Positions 35,746 to 45,442 are shown, counted from the first letter of the stretch. The stretch is DNA of 64,000 bases from Bacteroidota bacterium (GCA_016124585.1 WGNL01000011.1:150541-214540), one strand, 5' to 3'. A program made the numbers and translations. The notes: generated by a model from the letters alone, not told the origin.

Positions 35746-36177
35746 ATGAACATTTTCGTAGCAAAACTGAACTTTGACACACAGGAAGATTACCTGCGTG
35801 AAGTGTTCGAAGAGTATGGCGAAGTCACATCGGCTTCTGTTATTACTGACAAATTTACTGGCAAATCTAAAGGCTATGCGTTCGTAGAAATGCCAAACGA
35901 CAGCGAGGCTGAGAAGGCAATTGCGGAGTTGAACGAAAGCGAAATCGACGGTCGTACTATCGTAGTGAAAAAAGCCGAACCACGTGAAGCACGTAGTGGC
36001 GGCGGCGGTGGTCGTGGCGGTTACGGCGGCGGCGGCGGTCGTGGCGGTGGCGGCTATGGCGGCGGCGGTGGTCGTGGCGGTTACGGCGGCGGCGGTGGTC
36101 GTGGCGGTGGCGGCTATGGCGGCGGCGGTCGTGACCGTGGTGGTTACGGCGGCGGCGGCGGTGGAGACCGTTGGTAA
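35746..36177 (+). CDS. RRM RNA-binding protein with Gly/Arg-rich tail
   Basis: 143 aa. A single RNA recognition motif (1-80) has RNP2 IFVAKL (3-8) and RNP1 KGYAFVEM (about 44-51). It is followed by a 57-residue low-complexity tail of Gly with regularly spaced Arg and Tyr (GGRGGYGGGGG units). Such single-RRM glycine-rich proteins bind single-stranded RNA and are often cold-inducible in cyanobacteria and Bacteroidota; the role here is inferred. The long leader would suit post-transcriptional control. The tail is encoded by tandem GGCGGCGGTGGTCGTGGCGG-like repeats. Confidence 0.93.
   Translation: MNIFVAKLNFDTQEDYLREVFEEYGEVTSASVITDKFTGKSKGYAFVEMPNDSEAEKAIAELNESEIDGRTIVVKKAEPREARSGGGGGRGGYGGGGGRGGGGYGGGGGRGGYGGGGGRGGGGYGGGGRDRGGYGGGGGGDRW
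35998..36170 (+). repeat. Tandem repeats encoding the Gly-rich tail
   Basis: Repeating units of GGCGGCGGTGGTCGTGGCGG plus TTACGGC or GGCTATGGC are arranged over 35998-36170. Nearly exact copies start at 36001, 36061 and 36097, so this is a likely slippage site. Confidence 0.85.
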
Positions 36178-36207
36178 TCTGCTTGCTTTTGCAACCAAGA
36201 TATTTAA

Positions 36208-36240
36208 AAAAGGCCCCGGAGTTTGCTCTGGGGCCTTTTC
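36208..36240 (+). terminator. Rho-independent terminator
   Basis: A 14-bp stem (AAAAGGCCCCGGAG / CTCTGGGGCCTTTT, one wobble) with a TTTG loop lies 30 bases after the RRM gene. Confidence 0.9.
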
Positions 36241-36298
36241 CATTTTGGCACTAGCTGCTTTTTTTACTTAACCACAATTGGCAGCAATTCAAATCCCA

Positions 36299-37300
36299 TT
36301 ACTTCCAAAATAAATCCACTCGGCGCTGGGCATTCTTTCGGAGATTTACATAAAACAAATTGTAATCGGCAATATGATAGCTTTTCCTTTGGAAAAATAG
36401 GCTGCCTGGAAATTTTGGCTTATGTACCCAAAGTAATCCATCGTGGACCTGAGCATCAGCCCTGTGTGGCAACACTTTTTCAAAATCACGAGCAATCATG
36501 CCTTCGTTTAGGCTTGCTATAGCAAGGGTTTCATCCGTTCTCCATGTAAGTGGGTTAGTAACAGCGATGCTGTCACCAACCATGGCGTTTCTTGGCGTAT
36601 AACCATATTTATAGCTACGCCAAGTACAAAAACAGCCCGTTTGCTCTGGGTTGTCACAAGGGGGTATGCTGGAAAATTCATTTTTAAGTATGGGCCATCC
36701 GACCAAATAGGCTACCACCAGTTTGTTTCGCAAGGGCTTTTTATCAAAAAAATCTTTCATGAGACGTTTGGCGTGCAGGGTGCCTTGACTATGCGAAGCG
36801 ATGATTATTGGGCGACCTTGGTTGTAATTCTTTAAGTAAAACTCAAAAGCGGTTTTCACATCTTCATACGCTAGGTCGAGCGCTCTTTTTGCAGATTCTT
36901 TATCCTTTGTAAAAAAACTACGATAATGCGCTTGGCGGTATCGTGGTGCGTACACCCTACCTGCACCATTAAAGACACTTGCCTGATACAACATGGTGGA
37001 CTCATCTACTTTTTTGTTCAGTTTAGTGTCATCTAAAGAGGCATTCCAATCCTTCGCTTTTTTATCCAGAAAAATAGTAGGGTGCAAGAAAAACACATCT
37101 ACTTGTGCTTCATTTTGTAGGTTTTGAAATTCAGGGCCTGGGGTACGATCGGCAGGGTCATCTTTTGTGGGTAGGGCAGCCCAACAAGAATTTTTCGAAT
37201 AGTCCGGGGCAGGCGGAACGGAATTTGTTAAGAATGGCTGCGGTGATGAACAAGCGGCTAAAACAGTCAATAGTAAAGCAAATAGAACTGTATTTTTCAT
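36299..37300 (-). CDS. DUF3089-like alpha/beta-hydrolase lipoprotein
   Basis: 333 aa. A lipoprotein signal (FALLLTVLAACSS, Cys about 17) is followed by a region with VDVFFLHPTIFLD, YAPRYRQAHYRSF and YEDVKTAFEFYLKNYNQGRP. The nucleophile-elbow strand is IIIASHSQGTLHAKRL. This order of motifs matches DUF3089 proteins, which are predicted serine hydrolases. Note SHSQG where GHSQG is usual. The start at 37300 is preferred over an upstream ATG because of the lipobox and the -7 element 18 bases upstream. Substrate unknown; envelope-anchored. Confidence 0.7.
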   Translation of the reverse strand: MKNTVLFALLLTVLAACSSPQPFLTNSVPPAPDYSKNSCWAALPTKDDPADRTPGPEFQNLQNEAQVDVFFLHPTIFLDKKAKDWNASLDDTKLNKKVDESTMLYQASVFNGAGRVYAPRYRQAHYRSFFTKDKESAKRALDLAYEDVKTAFEFYLKNYNQGRPIIIASHSQGTLHAKRLMKDFFDKKPLRNKLVVAYLVGWPILKNEFSSIPPCDNPEQTGCFCTWRSYKYGYTPRNAMVGDSIAVTNPLTWRTDETLAIASLNEGMIARDFEKVLPHRADAQVHDGLLWVHKPKFPGSLFFQRKSYHIADYNLFYVNLRKNAQRRVDLFWK

Positions 37301-37317
37301 TCGATTTGTTTTGAAAA

Positions 37318-37325
37318 CAAAAGTA
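37318..37325 (-). promoter_or_regulatory. -7 promoter element of the DUF3089-like gene
   Basis: TACTTTTG on the minus strand, 17 bases before the start codon at 37300; fits TAnnTTTG and implies a very short leader. Confidence 0.45.
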
Positions 37326-37466
37326 GAAAATATGACAGTATGCTTTCGACCGATTGTGGTCAGCATTGATATTAGCTTTGTCTTCTCTGCATGCAACCAT
37401 GTATTTTCTAAGCCTTATGATTCAGGATTTTCGGACGAAATAAAAATTCGTTTTTGAAATCGAAAC

Positions 37467-37497
37467 TTGAATCATTCCCGTGTTAAGAGTACTTTTG
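37467..37497 (+). promoter_or_regulatory. Promoter of the UDP-glucose dehydrogenase gene
   Basis: TTG at 37467-37469 and TACTTTTG at 37490-37497, spacer 20 bases, match the Bacteroidota consensus. The ATG at 37537 is 39 bases downstream. Confidence 0.65.
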
Positions 37498-37536
37498 CGC
37501 CGCAAATTAATTTTTCATTCAAAAAATCTATCTTTA

Positions 37537-38850
37537 ATGAATATTGCAGTAGTTGGAACTGGATATGTTGGCCTGGTTACAGGTACCTGCTTTGCAGAGA
37601 CTGGCAACCAAGTCATTTGCGTTGACATCGACGAGAACAAAGTAAAACGGATGCAAAACGGGGAAATCCCGATTTATGAGCCGGGTCTCGATGTCATTTT
37701 TGACCGCAATACTAAGCAAGGCCGCTTGACCTTCACCACCAATCTTGCCGAAGGAATTAAAGATGCTGAAGTTATCTTTTTGGCACTGCCAACGCCGCCA
37801 GGCGAAGATGGTTCTGCAGATTTGAAATACATTTTGGGAGTAGCCAAAGACCTTTCAAAAATCATCACGGACTATAAAGTCATCATTGATAAAAGTACGG
37901 TGCCAGTAGGCACTGCTGAAAAGGTGCATGCCATCTTGGCTGAAGGCCTCAGCAAAGACCTTTTTGATGTAGTTTCCAATCCTGAGTTTCTTCGTGAAGG
38001 CGTAGCAGTAGAGGATTTCATGAAGCCAGACCGTGTCGTTATTGGTACTCAATCCGACCGGGCACGCAAGGTGATGAAAAATCTTTACGAGCCATTTGTT
38101 CGTCAAGGTAATCCAATCTATTTTATGGATGAGCGCTCAGCTGAAATGACAAAATATGCTGCCAACTCTTATCTCGCTACCCGCATTTCTTTCATGAACG
38201 AGATTGCAAATCTTTGTGAAAAATTAGGGGCAAACGTGGACGCAGTTCGGGTAGGTATGGGCAGCGACAGCCGGATCGGTAAGCGATTCCTGTTCCCCGG
38301 CGTGGGTTATGGTGGTTCATGCTTTCCTAAAGATGTCCAGGCGCTTGCTAAAACTGCCCAAGAAAACAGCTACGATTTTAAGATACTTGAGGCGGTGATG
38401 GGAGTGAATACGCTTCAAAAACACCGCTTGACTGAAAAAATCAAGGCATATTTCAACAATGACCTCAAGGGTAAAACCATCGCACTTTGGGGACTGGCCT
38501 TCAAGCCGAACACTGATGATATTCGTGAGGCTCCAGCACTGTACTTGATTGATGACCTTATAGCCGCTGGCGCCACTGTTAAAGCATTTGACCCAGAGGC
38601 CATGAGCAATGTGAAAGCTCAATACAACGGTCAAGTCAATATGGCTGCGGACCAGTACGAAGCACTCATTGGAGCTGACGCATTGGCTATTGTGACAGAG
38701 TGGAGCGTGTTCCGCACTCCAAGCTATGAGGTGATGAAGCAACTGCTAAAACAGCCTGTTATTTTCGATGGCCGTAATCTCTACGATGTGGAAGCTATGC
38801 AGGACAAAGGCTTTTACTACGATAGCATTGGCCGCAATACTGTGAAATAG
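37537..38850 (+). CDS. ugd: UDP-glucose 6-dehydrogenase
   Basis: 437 aa, typical length. Oxidises UDP-glucose to UDP-glucuronate with two NAD+, supplying capsule/exopolysaccharide and nucleotide-sugar pathways in the cytoplasm. N-terminal Rossmann motif NIAVVGTGYVGLVTG, DKSTVPVGTAEK, the central-domain pattern AEMTKYAANSYLATRISF, and catalytic Cys262 in GYGGSCFPKD are all present. The C-terminal UDP-binding domain shows GLAFKPNTDDIREAPA. The ATG at 37537 matches the family start and follows a good promoter. A perfect terminator hairpin ends the single-gene unit. UDP-mannose or UDP-GlcNAc dehydrogenases are related; the motifs favour UDP-glucose. Confidence 0.93.
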   Translation: MNIAVVGTGYVGLVTGTCFAETGNQVICVDIDENKVKRMQNGEIPIYEPGLDVIFDRNTKQGRLTFTTNLAEGIKDAEVIFLALPTPPGEDGSADLKYILGVAKDLSKIITDYKVIIDKSTVPVGTAEKVHAILAEGLSKDLFDVVSNPEFLREGVAVEDFMKPDRVVIGTQSDRARKVMKNLYEPFVRQGNPIYFMDERSAEMTKYAANSYLATRISFMNEIANLCEKLGANVDAVRVGMGSDSRIGKRFLFPGVGYGGSCFPKDVQALAKTAQENSYDFKILEAVMGVNTLQKHRLTEKIKAYFNNDLKGKTIALWGLAFKPNTDDIREAPALYLIDDLIAAGATVKAFDPEAMSNVKAQYNGQVNMAADQYEALIGADALAIVTEWSVFRTPSYEVMKQLLKQPVIFDGRNLYDVEAMQDKGFYYDSIGRNTVK

Positions 38851-38900
38851 TTTTAGGAAGGAACTAAACAATAATAGACAAGGCAATTTCCTTGTATCAA

Positions 38901-38938
38901 GAACGGCTGGCAGAGTAATCTGCCAGCCGTTCGGTTTT
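38901..38938 (+). terminator. Rho-independent terminator of ugd
   Basis: A perfect 14-bp stem (GAACGGCTGGCAGA / TCTGCCAGCCGTTC) with a GTAA loop is followed by GGTTTT. Confidence 0.9.
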
Positions 38939-39033
38939 ACCTAAAACGCAAACCAATTGGCAACAATGCGGCTTTGTCTTTCAAACAACTAAACAAAACC
39001 TACCATAGATAGAACTTTTGAGCCATTGATTTG

Positions 39034-39041
39034 TAAATTTG
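39034..39041 (+). promoter_or_regulatory. Possible -7 element of the metalloprotease gene
   Basis: TAAATTTG, 75 bases before the ATG at 39117, fits TAnnTTTG; the nearest TTG upstream has a short 13-base spacing. Confidence 0.35.
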
Positions 39042-39116
39042 CCAATCTATTCACGAGACATTGCGTTCCGGTTGGAACATCTCAATTTTATTACCATCGA
39101 TACTAATCTTCTATCC

Positions 39117-42100
39117 ATGATGAGAAATCTCATTTTTACATTTTTCGCAGTCCTCTTTACGCTCGCAGCGACTGCACAATCTACCACACCTAAGTATTTT
39201 CAGAAGGTTACGCAACAACAGGTTTTTCTTCCTCAAAATGCGGAAACAGTAACCATGCCTAACAGCTACTTGCTGTATTCGCTGGATTTGCCTGCCATGC
39301 GCAATCACCTTCGAAGTGCACCTGCAGAAGGTTCTCCGGAAGCGCTTTCTGGAAATTTCAAAGTAGAACTTCCCCTTCCAGATGGCTCAGTGGAGACTTT
39401 CAAAGCTTGGGAATCGCTTGTGATGGAACCTGAATTGGCGGAGCGCTATCCGATGATACGTACTTTTGCGGGAATTGGGGTAAATGACCCAACGCATACC
39501 GTTCGTTTCGGATTTGGCCCAGATGGCTTTCATGCCTTTATTGTAACCGATGGTGGAGGCTCGCTCGTGACTCCTTACGCCAATAATCAAACGCAGTTTT
39601 ATCTCTGCTTCAATCGTTCAGAACTCAGTTGGCAAACAGTGGATATGCCAACTCCGCTCATCAAATATGAGGCAATGGAAGGTGGACCAATTGACCCTAG
39701 TGGGAATATCGATCAAGATAACGAAGTAAATTTCCGTGGAGGTGGTGAAGGTGCCCTGACGGTGCGTCGTTCGTACCGTTTTGCCTTGGCTTGTACAGGA
39801 GAATACGGCGCTGGTCATGGTGGCACGGTCACTACGGTATTGGCCACTTTGGTAACGGCAACCAATACACTCAACTCCGTTGTAGAACGGGACGCAGACT
39901 TCCGATTGGTACTTATTGGCAATAACGATTTGCTGGTTTTTACTGATCCAAACAATGACCCCTACCAAAACTCAAATATGGGAGGTGCGCTGCTCAATCA
40001 AAATGAAGATGTAATCAATGGCATCGTCGGTTTGACAGGCTACGATATTGGACACGTTTATACTGGCCCTTGTCAGGACGTTGGTGGGGTAGTAAGTGGC
40101 TCGGTTTGCAGTGGTGGAAAAGGCCGGGGTGTCACCTGCAACTGGGGTACGGATGTAGTGGGCACAACCCTCTCCATCGCTGCTCACGAAATGGGCCACC
40201 AGTTTACAGGAGGCCATACTTTCAACAATTGTCCAGGTTTGGAAGGGCAGCACCATTCTGGTTCCGCCTGGGAGCCTGGCAGTGGCAGCACAATTCTTTC
40301 TTACCAAGGTTCCTGCGGCTCGAACAATATCCCTGGCCCAGCCAACGTGCATTACCATGGTGGCACGGTGGAGGAGTTTTGGGTGAATACCCACCAAACT
40401 GGTGGTAGTCTTTGTGGTCAAACGGTGGAGACTTCCAACCACTCCCCAGTGGTTACTCACGAATATACTGATGGTTTTTACATTCCAATCAGCACTCCTT
40501 TTGAGCTAAACGCAGCTGCAACAGATGCCGACAACGACCCGCTAAAATATGTTTGGGAAGAAATTGACCTTGGCCCTTCCGTTCAACTTGGAACACCAGT
40601 CGGTACATCCCCTGCATTCCGTGTTTTCGACCCAGTCGTTAGTGGCAAACGATATTTTCCTAAGCTTTCCACCATTTTGAGCAATGGTTCGGACATTACA
40701 GAAGTGCTGCCAACTTACAGTCGTGATTTCAATTTCCGCTGTACAGTTCGTGATTACAACGTATCAGAGGGTGCTGGTGGCATCACTTGGAAAGATGTAA
40801 TGTTCAAAGCTACTGCGTCAGCGGGACCTTTCAAAGTTACCTACCCCAATAGTTCTGGCGTTGAATTGAAAGCGGGTCAAGAAGTAACCGTGACGTGGGA
40901 TGTTGCAAACACAGACGGTAGCTTGGTCAATTGCAAAGAGGTAAACATCCTGCTTTCCGTGGATGGTGGTCAGAATTTCACCAAAACCTTAGTGATGGCA
41001 ACGCCCAACGATGGCTCAGAAACTGTTTTCATCCCAGAAGTAACCACTACTACTGCGAGGATTAGGGTAGAGGCATCCAAGAATATTTTCTTTGACCTTT
41101 CCAACCAAAATTTTTCCATTATTCCTGCGGATGAACCTAGCTTCACACTGGCACTTAGCCCACAATCACAACAGGTTTGTGTGCCAAATAATGCAAGCAT
41201 CAACATTCAGACAGGCAGCATCCTAAACTTTGACACTTTGGTTGAATTGGAGGTTGTTGATGGACTTCCTGCTGGTGTAGGTGTCAATTTCTCCAACCCT
41301 AGTGTGATGCCAGGTCAAAGCTCAGACCTTAGCTTTGATATGAGCAATGTTACTGCAGACGGAGAGTTTGAAATCGTGCTGCGCGCAGTAGCAGGTACTG
41401 ATACGGTGTACCGCAGCATGTTTTTCAATATTGTTTACAATGATTTCTCTGCCTTGGATATTATTTCCCCTTCAGATGGCCAATCGAGCTTAGGGCTTTT
41501 GCCGACTTTCACTTGGACGGATTTGCCACAGGCTGATGAATATGAATTTCAAATTGCATCCAATCCATCTTTTGAGCCTAACTCCATTTTGGAGGATGCC
41601 TCAGGTATCACTGATGCTTTCTACACACCTACTGTTGCATTGAACGAGAGCACCATTTACTATTGGCGCATACGTCCGTCCAACGAATGTGGAACGTCAG
41701 ATTTCATTACGCCAAGGAGCTTCCAGACTTACACGGTTGAGTGTGCCTCCTTCCAAAGTACGGATGTGCCCAAAAACATTTCTGGGGTAGGTACGCCAAC
41801 TGTCAATAGTACCCTGACCATTTTGCAAAGTGGCATCATTACCGATTTGAACGTTTCCGTGCTGAAGGGCAACCACGATAAGTTGAATGACCTCAAAGTA
41901 TCGCTGATAAGCCCTAGCGGAACAGAGGTAGAACTTTTTGAAAACATCTGCGGCAATGTGTCCCAATTCAATCTGGGTCTTAACGATGAGGCACCGTTTG
42001 ATATCGCTTGCCCGCCATTAAATGGCTTGGCATACAAACCTCAAAATCCTTTGGCTGCTTTTATCAACGAAGATAAAATTGGTGACTGGACCATGCGGGT

Positions 42101-42791
42101 ACAAGTTATTGACACGGATGGCCAAGGAGGTTCTTTGGAAAAATGGTCGCTCGAATTTTGCGCCAGCACCACACCTAATAGCCCATTCTTGGTGAATAAC
42201 GATACGATTTACGTGAAACCAATGGATACTCGCATCATTTTCAACACAGATTTGGCTGTGGAGGATCTGGACAATGCAGGCAATGATTTGCAATTCACCA
42301 TCGTAGATGAAACCGACTTTGGCTACATTTCACGCAAAGGCATCCCGTTGGGTGTAGGTGACCATTTCACCATGACTGATATTCACTTGCAGGACATTAC
42401 CTATACCAACACAGATGGCAATGCTGATTACGATTATTTCACGTTCGTGGTGGAAGATGGAACAGGTGGCTGGCTAGGTACACCGAAAATGAACATCGTG
42501 ATTGATGAAAATGCTGTAACTGGCGTGGAAGAGAAAGCTTCCGCCAACAGCATTATGCTTTCTCCAAACCCTGCCAGCAATTTGCTCAACGTTAATTTCC
42601 AACAACCATTGAGCGGTGCCAGCAAGGCTTTTTTCTTCGATGTGCAAGGCAGGATGATTGCTTCACAAAACATCCAGCTTGGTGAGCGCCATTTGCAAGT
42701 TACTTTGGACGACTTCAACGATGGAGTGTATTTCATCACGGTCAGCACGCCAGAAGGCGTTTTGGCAAAAAAGTTTGTGGTAGAGAAATAA
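39117..42791 (+). CDS. Secreted reprolysin-like zinc metalloprotease with P-domain and T9SS sorting domain
   Basis: 1224 aa. Signal peptide (MMRNLIFTFFAVLFTLAATAQ). A propeptide region (about 22-215) is followed by a catalytic domain with the zinc motif HEMGHQFTGGH at about 357-367. The usual HExxHxxGxxH glycine is replaced by Thr, but the third His is present. Then come Ig/fibronectin-like segments, a proprotein-convertase P-domain (about 880-1020: ITDLNVSVLKGNHDKLNDLKV), a cadherin-like domain, and a C-terminal T9SS type A domain (MLSPNPASNLLNVNF ... AKKFVVEK). Probably degrades extracellular protein at the cell surface. The start at 39117 is chosen for the signal peptide; the ATG at 39120 is equally possible. 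Confidence 0.9.
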   Translation: MMRNLIFTFFAVLFTLAATAQSTTPKYFQKVTQQQVFLPQNAETVTMPNSYLLYSLDLPAMRNHLRSAPAEGSPEALSGNFKVELPLPDGSVETFKAWESLVMEPELAERYPMIRTFAGIGVNDPTHTVRFGFGPDGFHAFIVTDGGGSLVTPYANNQTQFYLCFNRSELSWQTVDMPTPLIKYEAMEGGPIDPSGNIDQDNEVNFRGGGEGALTVRRSYRFALACTGEYGAGHGGTVTTVLATLVTATNTLNSVVERDADFRLVLIGNNDLLVFTDPNNDPYQNSNMGGALLNQNEDVINGIVGLTGYDIGHVYTGPCQDVGGVVSGSVCSGGKGRGVTCNWGTDVVGTTLSIAAHEMGHQFTGGHTFNNCPGLEGQHHSGSAWEPGSGSTILSYQGSCGSNNIPGPANVHYHGGTVEEFWVNTHQTGGSLCGQTVETSNHSPVVTHEYTDGFYIPISTPFELNAAATDADNDPLKYVWEEIDLGPSVQLGTPVGTSPAFRVFDPVVSGKRYFPKLSTILSNGSDITEVLPTYSRDFNFRCTVRDYNVSEGAGGITWKDVMFKATASAGPFKVTYPNSSGVELKAGQEVTVTWDVANTDGSLVNCKEVNILLSVDGGQNFTKTLVMATPNDGSETVFIPEVTTTTARIRVEASKNIFFDLSNQNFSIIPADEPSFTLALSPQSQQVCVPNNASINIQTGSILNFDTLVELEVVDGLPAGVGVNFSNPSVMPGQSSDLSFDMSNVTADGEFEIVLRAVAGTDTVYRSMFFNIVYNDFSALDIISPSDGQSSLGLLPTFTWTDLPQADEYEFQIASNPSFEPNSILEDASGITDAFYTPTVALNESTIYYWRIRPSNECGTSDFITPRSFQTYTVECASFQSTDVPKNISGVGTPTVNSTLTILQSGIITDLNVSVLKGNHDKLNDLKVSLISPSGTEVELFENICGNVSQFNLGLNDEAPFDIACPPLNGLAYKPQNPLAAFINEDKIGDWTMRVQVIDTDGQGGSLEKWSLEFCASTTPNSPFLVNNDTIYVKPMDTRIIFNTDLAVEDLDNAGNDLQFTIVDETDFGYISRKGIPLGVGDHFTMTDIHLQDITYTNTDGNADYDYFTFVVEDGTGGWLGTPKMNIVIDENAVTGVEEKASANSIMLSPNPASNLLNVNFQQPLSGASKAFFFDVQGRMIASQNIQLGERHLQVTLDDFNDGVYFITVSTPEGVLAKKFVVEK

Positions 42792-42810
42792 CCTCAGATT
42801 CTTTTTTGTG

Positions 42811-42850
42811 AAAAACGGGCTTCCCTGCAACATGGGAAGCCCGTTTTTTT
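42811..42850 (+). terminator. Rho-independent terminator
   Basis: A 15-bp perfect stem (AAAAACGGGCTTCCC / GGGAAGCCCGTTTTT) with an 8-base loop, running into seven T. Confidence 0.92.
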
Positions 42851-42964
42851 ATATTTGCTTGCCCGTATAATGGACAGCTTGTCCATACTGCATGGTTTGA
42901 AAAATAGAACACTTTTAAAAACGTGAAAGCATGGACTAGTAGTCCGTGGCACAAAAAACTGCAC

Positions 42965-44185
42965 ATGGCATTTGTCATCTACACTGCACCTAATTATACT
43001 GAGAATGCTGTTCGTTTCATACGGACTTTGGCCAATCTGGAAGGTGTACGCCTCGGCCTCATTAGCCAAGAACCAAAAGAATGGCTACCTGCCGATATTC
43101 AACCTAAACTCACTGATTTTCAGCAAGTTGACGATGTGTTTTCTGCTTCTCAATTGGAAGCCGCTGCAAAATTGCTAGCTGGTCGGCAAGGCCAAATCCA
43201 CAGGATTTTAGGAGCGGTGGAACAAGCGCAAGTACCTGTTGCTCAGGTGCGGGAAGCGCTCGGTATTGAAGGTATGGACGTGGAGACGGCACACAATTTT
43301 CGGGACAAAAGCCGCATGAAAAATCTTCTGCGGGAGGCGGGCCTTCCTTGCGCCCGCCATCAAAAGATCATTTCAAAAGATGAAGCCCTCTCCTTCGCAA
43401 ACTACGTCGGATTTCCCCTTGTCGTGAAACCATTGGATGGCGCTGCCTCACAATCTACCTACCGGGTTGGGAATTATGCGGAACTGGAATGGGCACTATC
43501 GCTCAATCCTCCGACACCGACTCGTGAGGTGCTGTTAGAGGAATTCATTACCGGTGACGAGTTTTCGTTTGACACATTTTCGTTGGAGGGAAAGCCCGTT
43601 TTCCACTCGCTCACCCATTATTATCCCAATCCGCTAGAGGTGATGAGGGAACCTTGGATTCAATGGCAAGTGCTTTTGCCAAGAGAAATTGACATACCCA
43701 TTTATGACGATATTAAAAAAGGGGCATTTGAAACCCTTGATGCACTGGGCATGAAAACAGGCATGAGTCATTTGGAATGGTTTCGCCGAAATGATGGAAG
43801 TATTGCCATTTCAGAGGTGGCAGCCAGACCACCTGGGGCACAGATAACCACCCTCATCAGTCGGGCCAACGATTTTGACTGCGTAGCGGCATGGGCTAGG
43901 TTGATGATATTTGGGGAATTCCCTAAAGTGGAGCGGAAATACGCAGTAGGAGCTGCATTCCTTCGAGGACAGGGGACAGGCAAGGTGCGGGAAGTGCAGG
44001 GCTTTGACCAAGTGCAAAGAGAGGTCGGCCACCTCATTTGCGATGCAAAAATCCCGCAACCCGGGCAGGATAAATCGCTCAGCTATGAGGGGGAAGGTTA
44101 TATAATACTTCGACACTCTGAAACGTCGGTTGTGAAGGCAGCACTGGAACGAGTGGTTTCAACAATTCGAGTAATTTTAGGCTAA
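42965..44185 (+). CDS. ATP-grasp ligase (paralogue A)
   Basis: 406 aa. The central ATP-grasp fold (about 100-310) shows the lead-in NFRDKSRMKNLLREAGLP, the ATP-binding lysine strand FPLVVKPLDGAASQSTYRV, EEFITGDEFSFDT, and the metal-binding end SEVAARPPGAQI. These enzymes activate a carboxylate as acyl phosphate and join it to an amine or thiol. The product is not identifiable. The ATG at 42965 (MAFVIYTAPNYTENAVRF) is chosen over a GTG at 42923. It probably forms an operon with paralogue B, 54 bases downstream, with which it shares the NFRDK motif. Confidence 0.85.
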   Translation: MAFVIYTAPNYTENAVRFIRTLANLEGVRLGLISQEPKEWLPADIQPKLTDFQQVDDVFSASQLEAAAKLLAGRQGQIHRILGAVEQAQVPVAQVREALGIEGMDVETAHNFRDKSRMKNLLREAGLPCARHQKIISKDEALSFANYVGFPLVVKPLDGAASQSTYRVGNYAELEWALSLNPPTPTREVLLEEFITGDEFSFDTFSLEGKPVFHSLTHYYPNPLEVMREPWIQWQVLLPREIDIPIYDDIKKGAFETLDALGMKTGMSHLEWFRRNDGSIAISEVAARPPGAQITTLISRANDFDCVAAWARLMIFGEFPKVERKYAVGAAFLRGQGTGKVREVQGFDQVQREVGHLICDAKIPQPGQDKSLSYEGEGYIILRHSETSVVKAALERVVSTIRVILG

Positions 44186-44239
44186 ATCAACTGAAAGCTC
44201 CAACCAAACCATAGATTCATCTTACATCAATCTTAAGCA

Positions 44240-45442
44240 ATGTCAGACCAACTCACCGTCCTCGTCCTCGCTGGAGACGTAAAAGGCCAGCAACTTATCA
44301 CCGAGTGCAAACGGGAAGGTTGCCGGGTTTTTGTGCTTACCCGCCAGGCATTGGAGGGGGACGAAGGCTGGCCCAGCGCTGATGTGGACGAGTTTTTTTA
44401 CATGCCTTCGCTTACCAAAAAGGACGAGGTCATCAACGCCGTGAGTTACCTGGCCCGCACTGAAAAAATAGACCGTATAATCCCACTCGATGACTTTGAT
44501 GTGGAAATTGCCTCAACCTTGCGGGAGCACCTTCGCATACCGGGCATGGGCGATACCACGGCTCGCAATTTTCGGGACAAGCTAGCCATGCGTATGGTCA
44601 CGGCTGAAAAAGGAATCCTTTCACCAGCTTTCGTGCCTGTTTTGAATCATCAAGCCATCCACCAGTACACGCAGCAGGTGCCAGCACCTTGGGTGCTCAA
44701 ACCACGCTCTCAGGCAGGTGCGGCTGGTATCCGCAAAATCCACAATGCTGAGGAACTTTGGCACCACCTCAACCAAATGGGCGACGAGCAGTCACATTTC
44801 GTATTGGAGCGGTTCGTGCCCGGCGATATTTTCCATGTGGATGCTATCACGATTGGTGGTGAAGTACAGTTCGTGGAAGTGAGCAAGTACGGTCGGCCAC
44901 CATTGGAAATTATTCAAGGAGGTGGCATTTTCATGACCAGTACGCAGAAACGCAACAGCCTTGATGTATTGGCTTTGAAGGACTTGAACAAGCAGGTCAT
45001 CGCTGCACTTCGCTTCCAACGGGGCGTCACGCACACGGAGTTCATCAAGAGCCATGCCGATGGCAAGTTTTATTTTTTGGAAACAGCTGCAAGGGTCGGA
45101 GGAGCCTACATTGCCGAGGTGATTGAGCAGGCAACGGGGCTGAACCTCTGGACAGAATGGGCCAAAATCGAAATAGCAGGTGACAAGATACCTTATAAAG
45201 TGCCTGAAAAACGGGAAGACTACGCAGGTATTTTACTTTGTTTGGCAAAACAGGAGAGGCCTGACCTTAGCAGCTACAATGACCCTGAAGTTGTACATCG
45301 GGTACAACGGAAGAATCATGCGGGTGTCATCGTTGCCTCGCCCGATGCGGCCAGGGTACAGGAACTGATGGAGTCTTACAGCGTCCGATTTAGCGAAGAT
45401 TTCTTGACGGCTGCGCCACAGTATGATAAGATTGATAGGTAA
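44240..45442 (+). CDS. ATP-grasp ligase (paralogue B)
   Basis: 400 aa. N-terminal Rossmann-like pre-ATP-grasp region (LTVLVLAGDVKGQQLI), lead-in ARNFRDKLAMRMVTAEKGI, ATP-binding PWVLKPRSQAGAAGIRKI, ERFVPGDIFHVDAI, and metal-binding FLETAARVGGAYIAEV. Carboxylate-amine/thiol ligase of unknown substrate, cytoplasmic. It follows paralogue A after 54 bases, so the two probably act in successive ligation steps. An S9 peptidase gene follows behind its own possible promoter. Confidence 0.85.
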   Translation: MSDQLTVLVLAGDVKGQQLITECKREGCRVFVLTRQALEGDEGWPSADVDEFFYMPSLTKKDEVINAVSYLARTEKIDRIIPLDDFDVEIASTLREHLRIPGMGDTTARNFRDKLAMRMVTAEKGILSPAFVPVLNHQAIHQYTQQVPAPWVLKPRSQAGAAGIRKIHNAEELWHHLNQMGDEQSHFVLERFVPGDIFHVDAITIGGEVQFVEVSKYGRPPLEIIQGGGIFMTSTQKRNSLDVLALKDLNKQVIAALRFQRGVTHTEFIKSHADGKFYFLETAARVGGAYIAEVIEQATGLNLWTEWAKIEIAGDKIPYKVPEKREDYAGILLCLAKQERPDLSSYNDPEVVHRVQRKNHAGVIVASPDAARVQELMESYSVRFSEDFLTAAPQYDKIDR

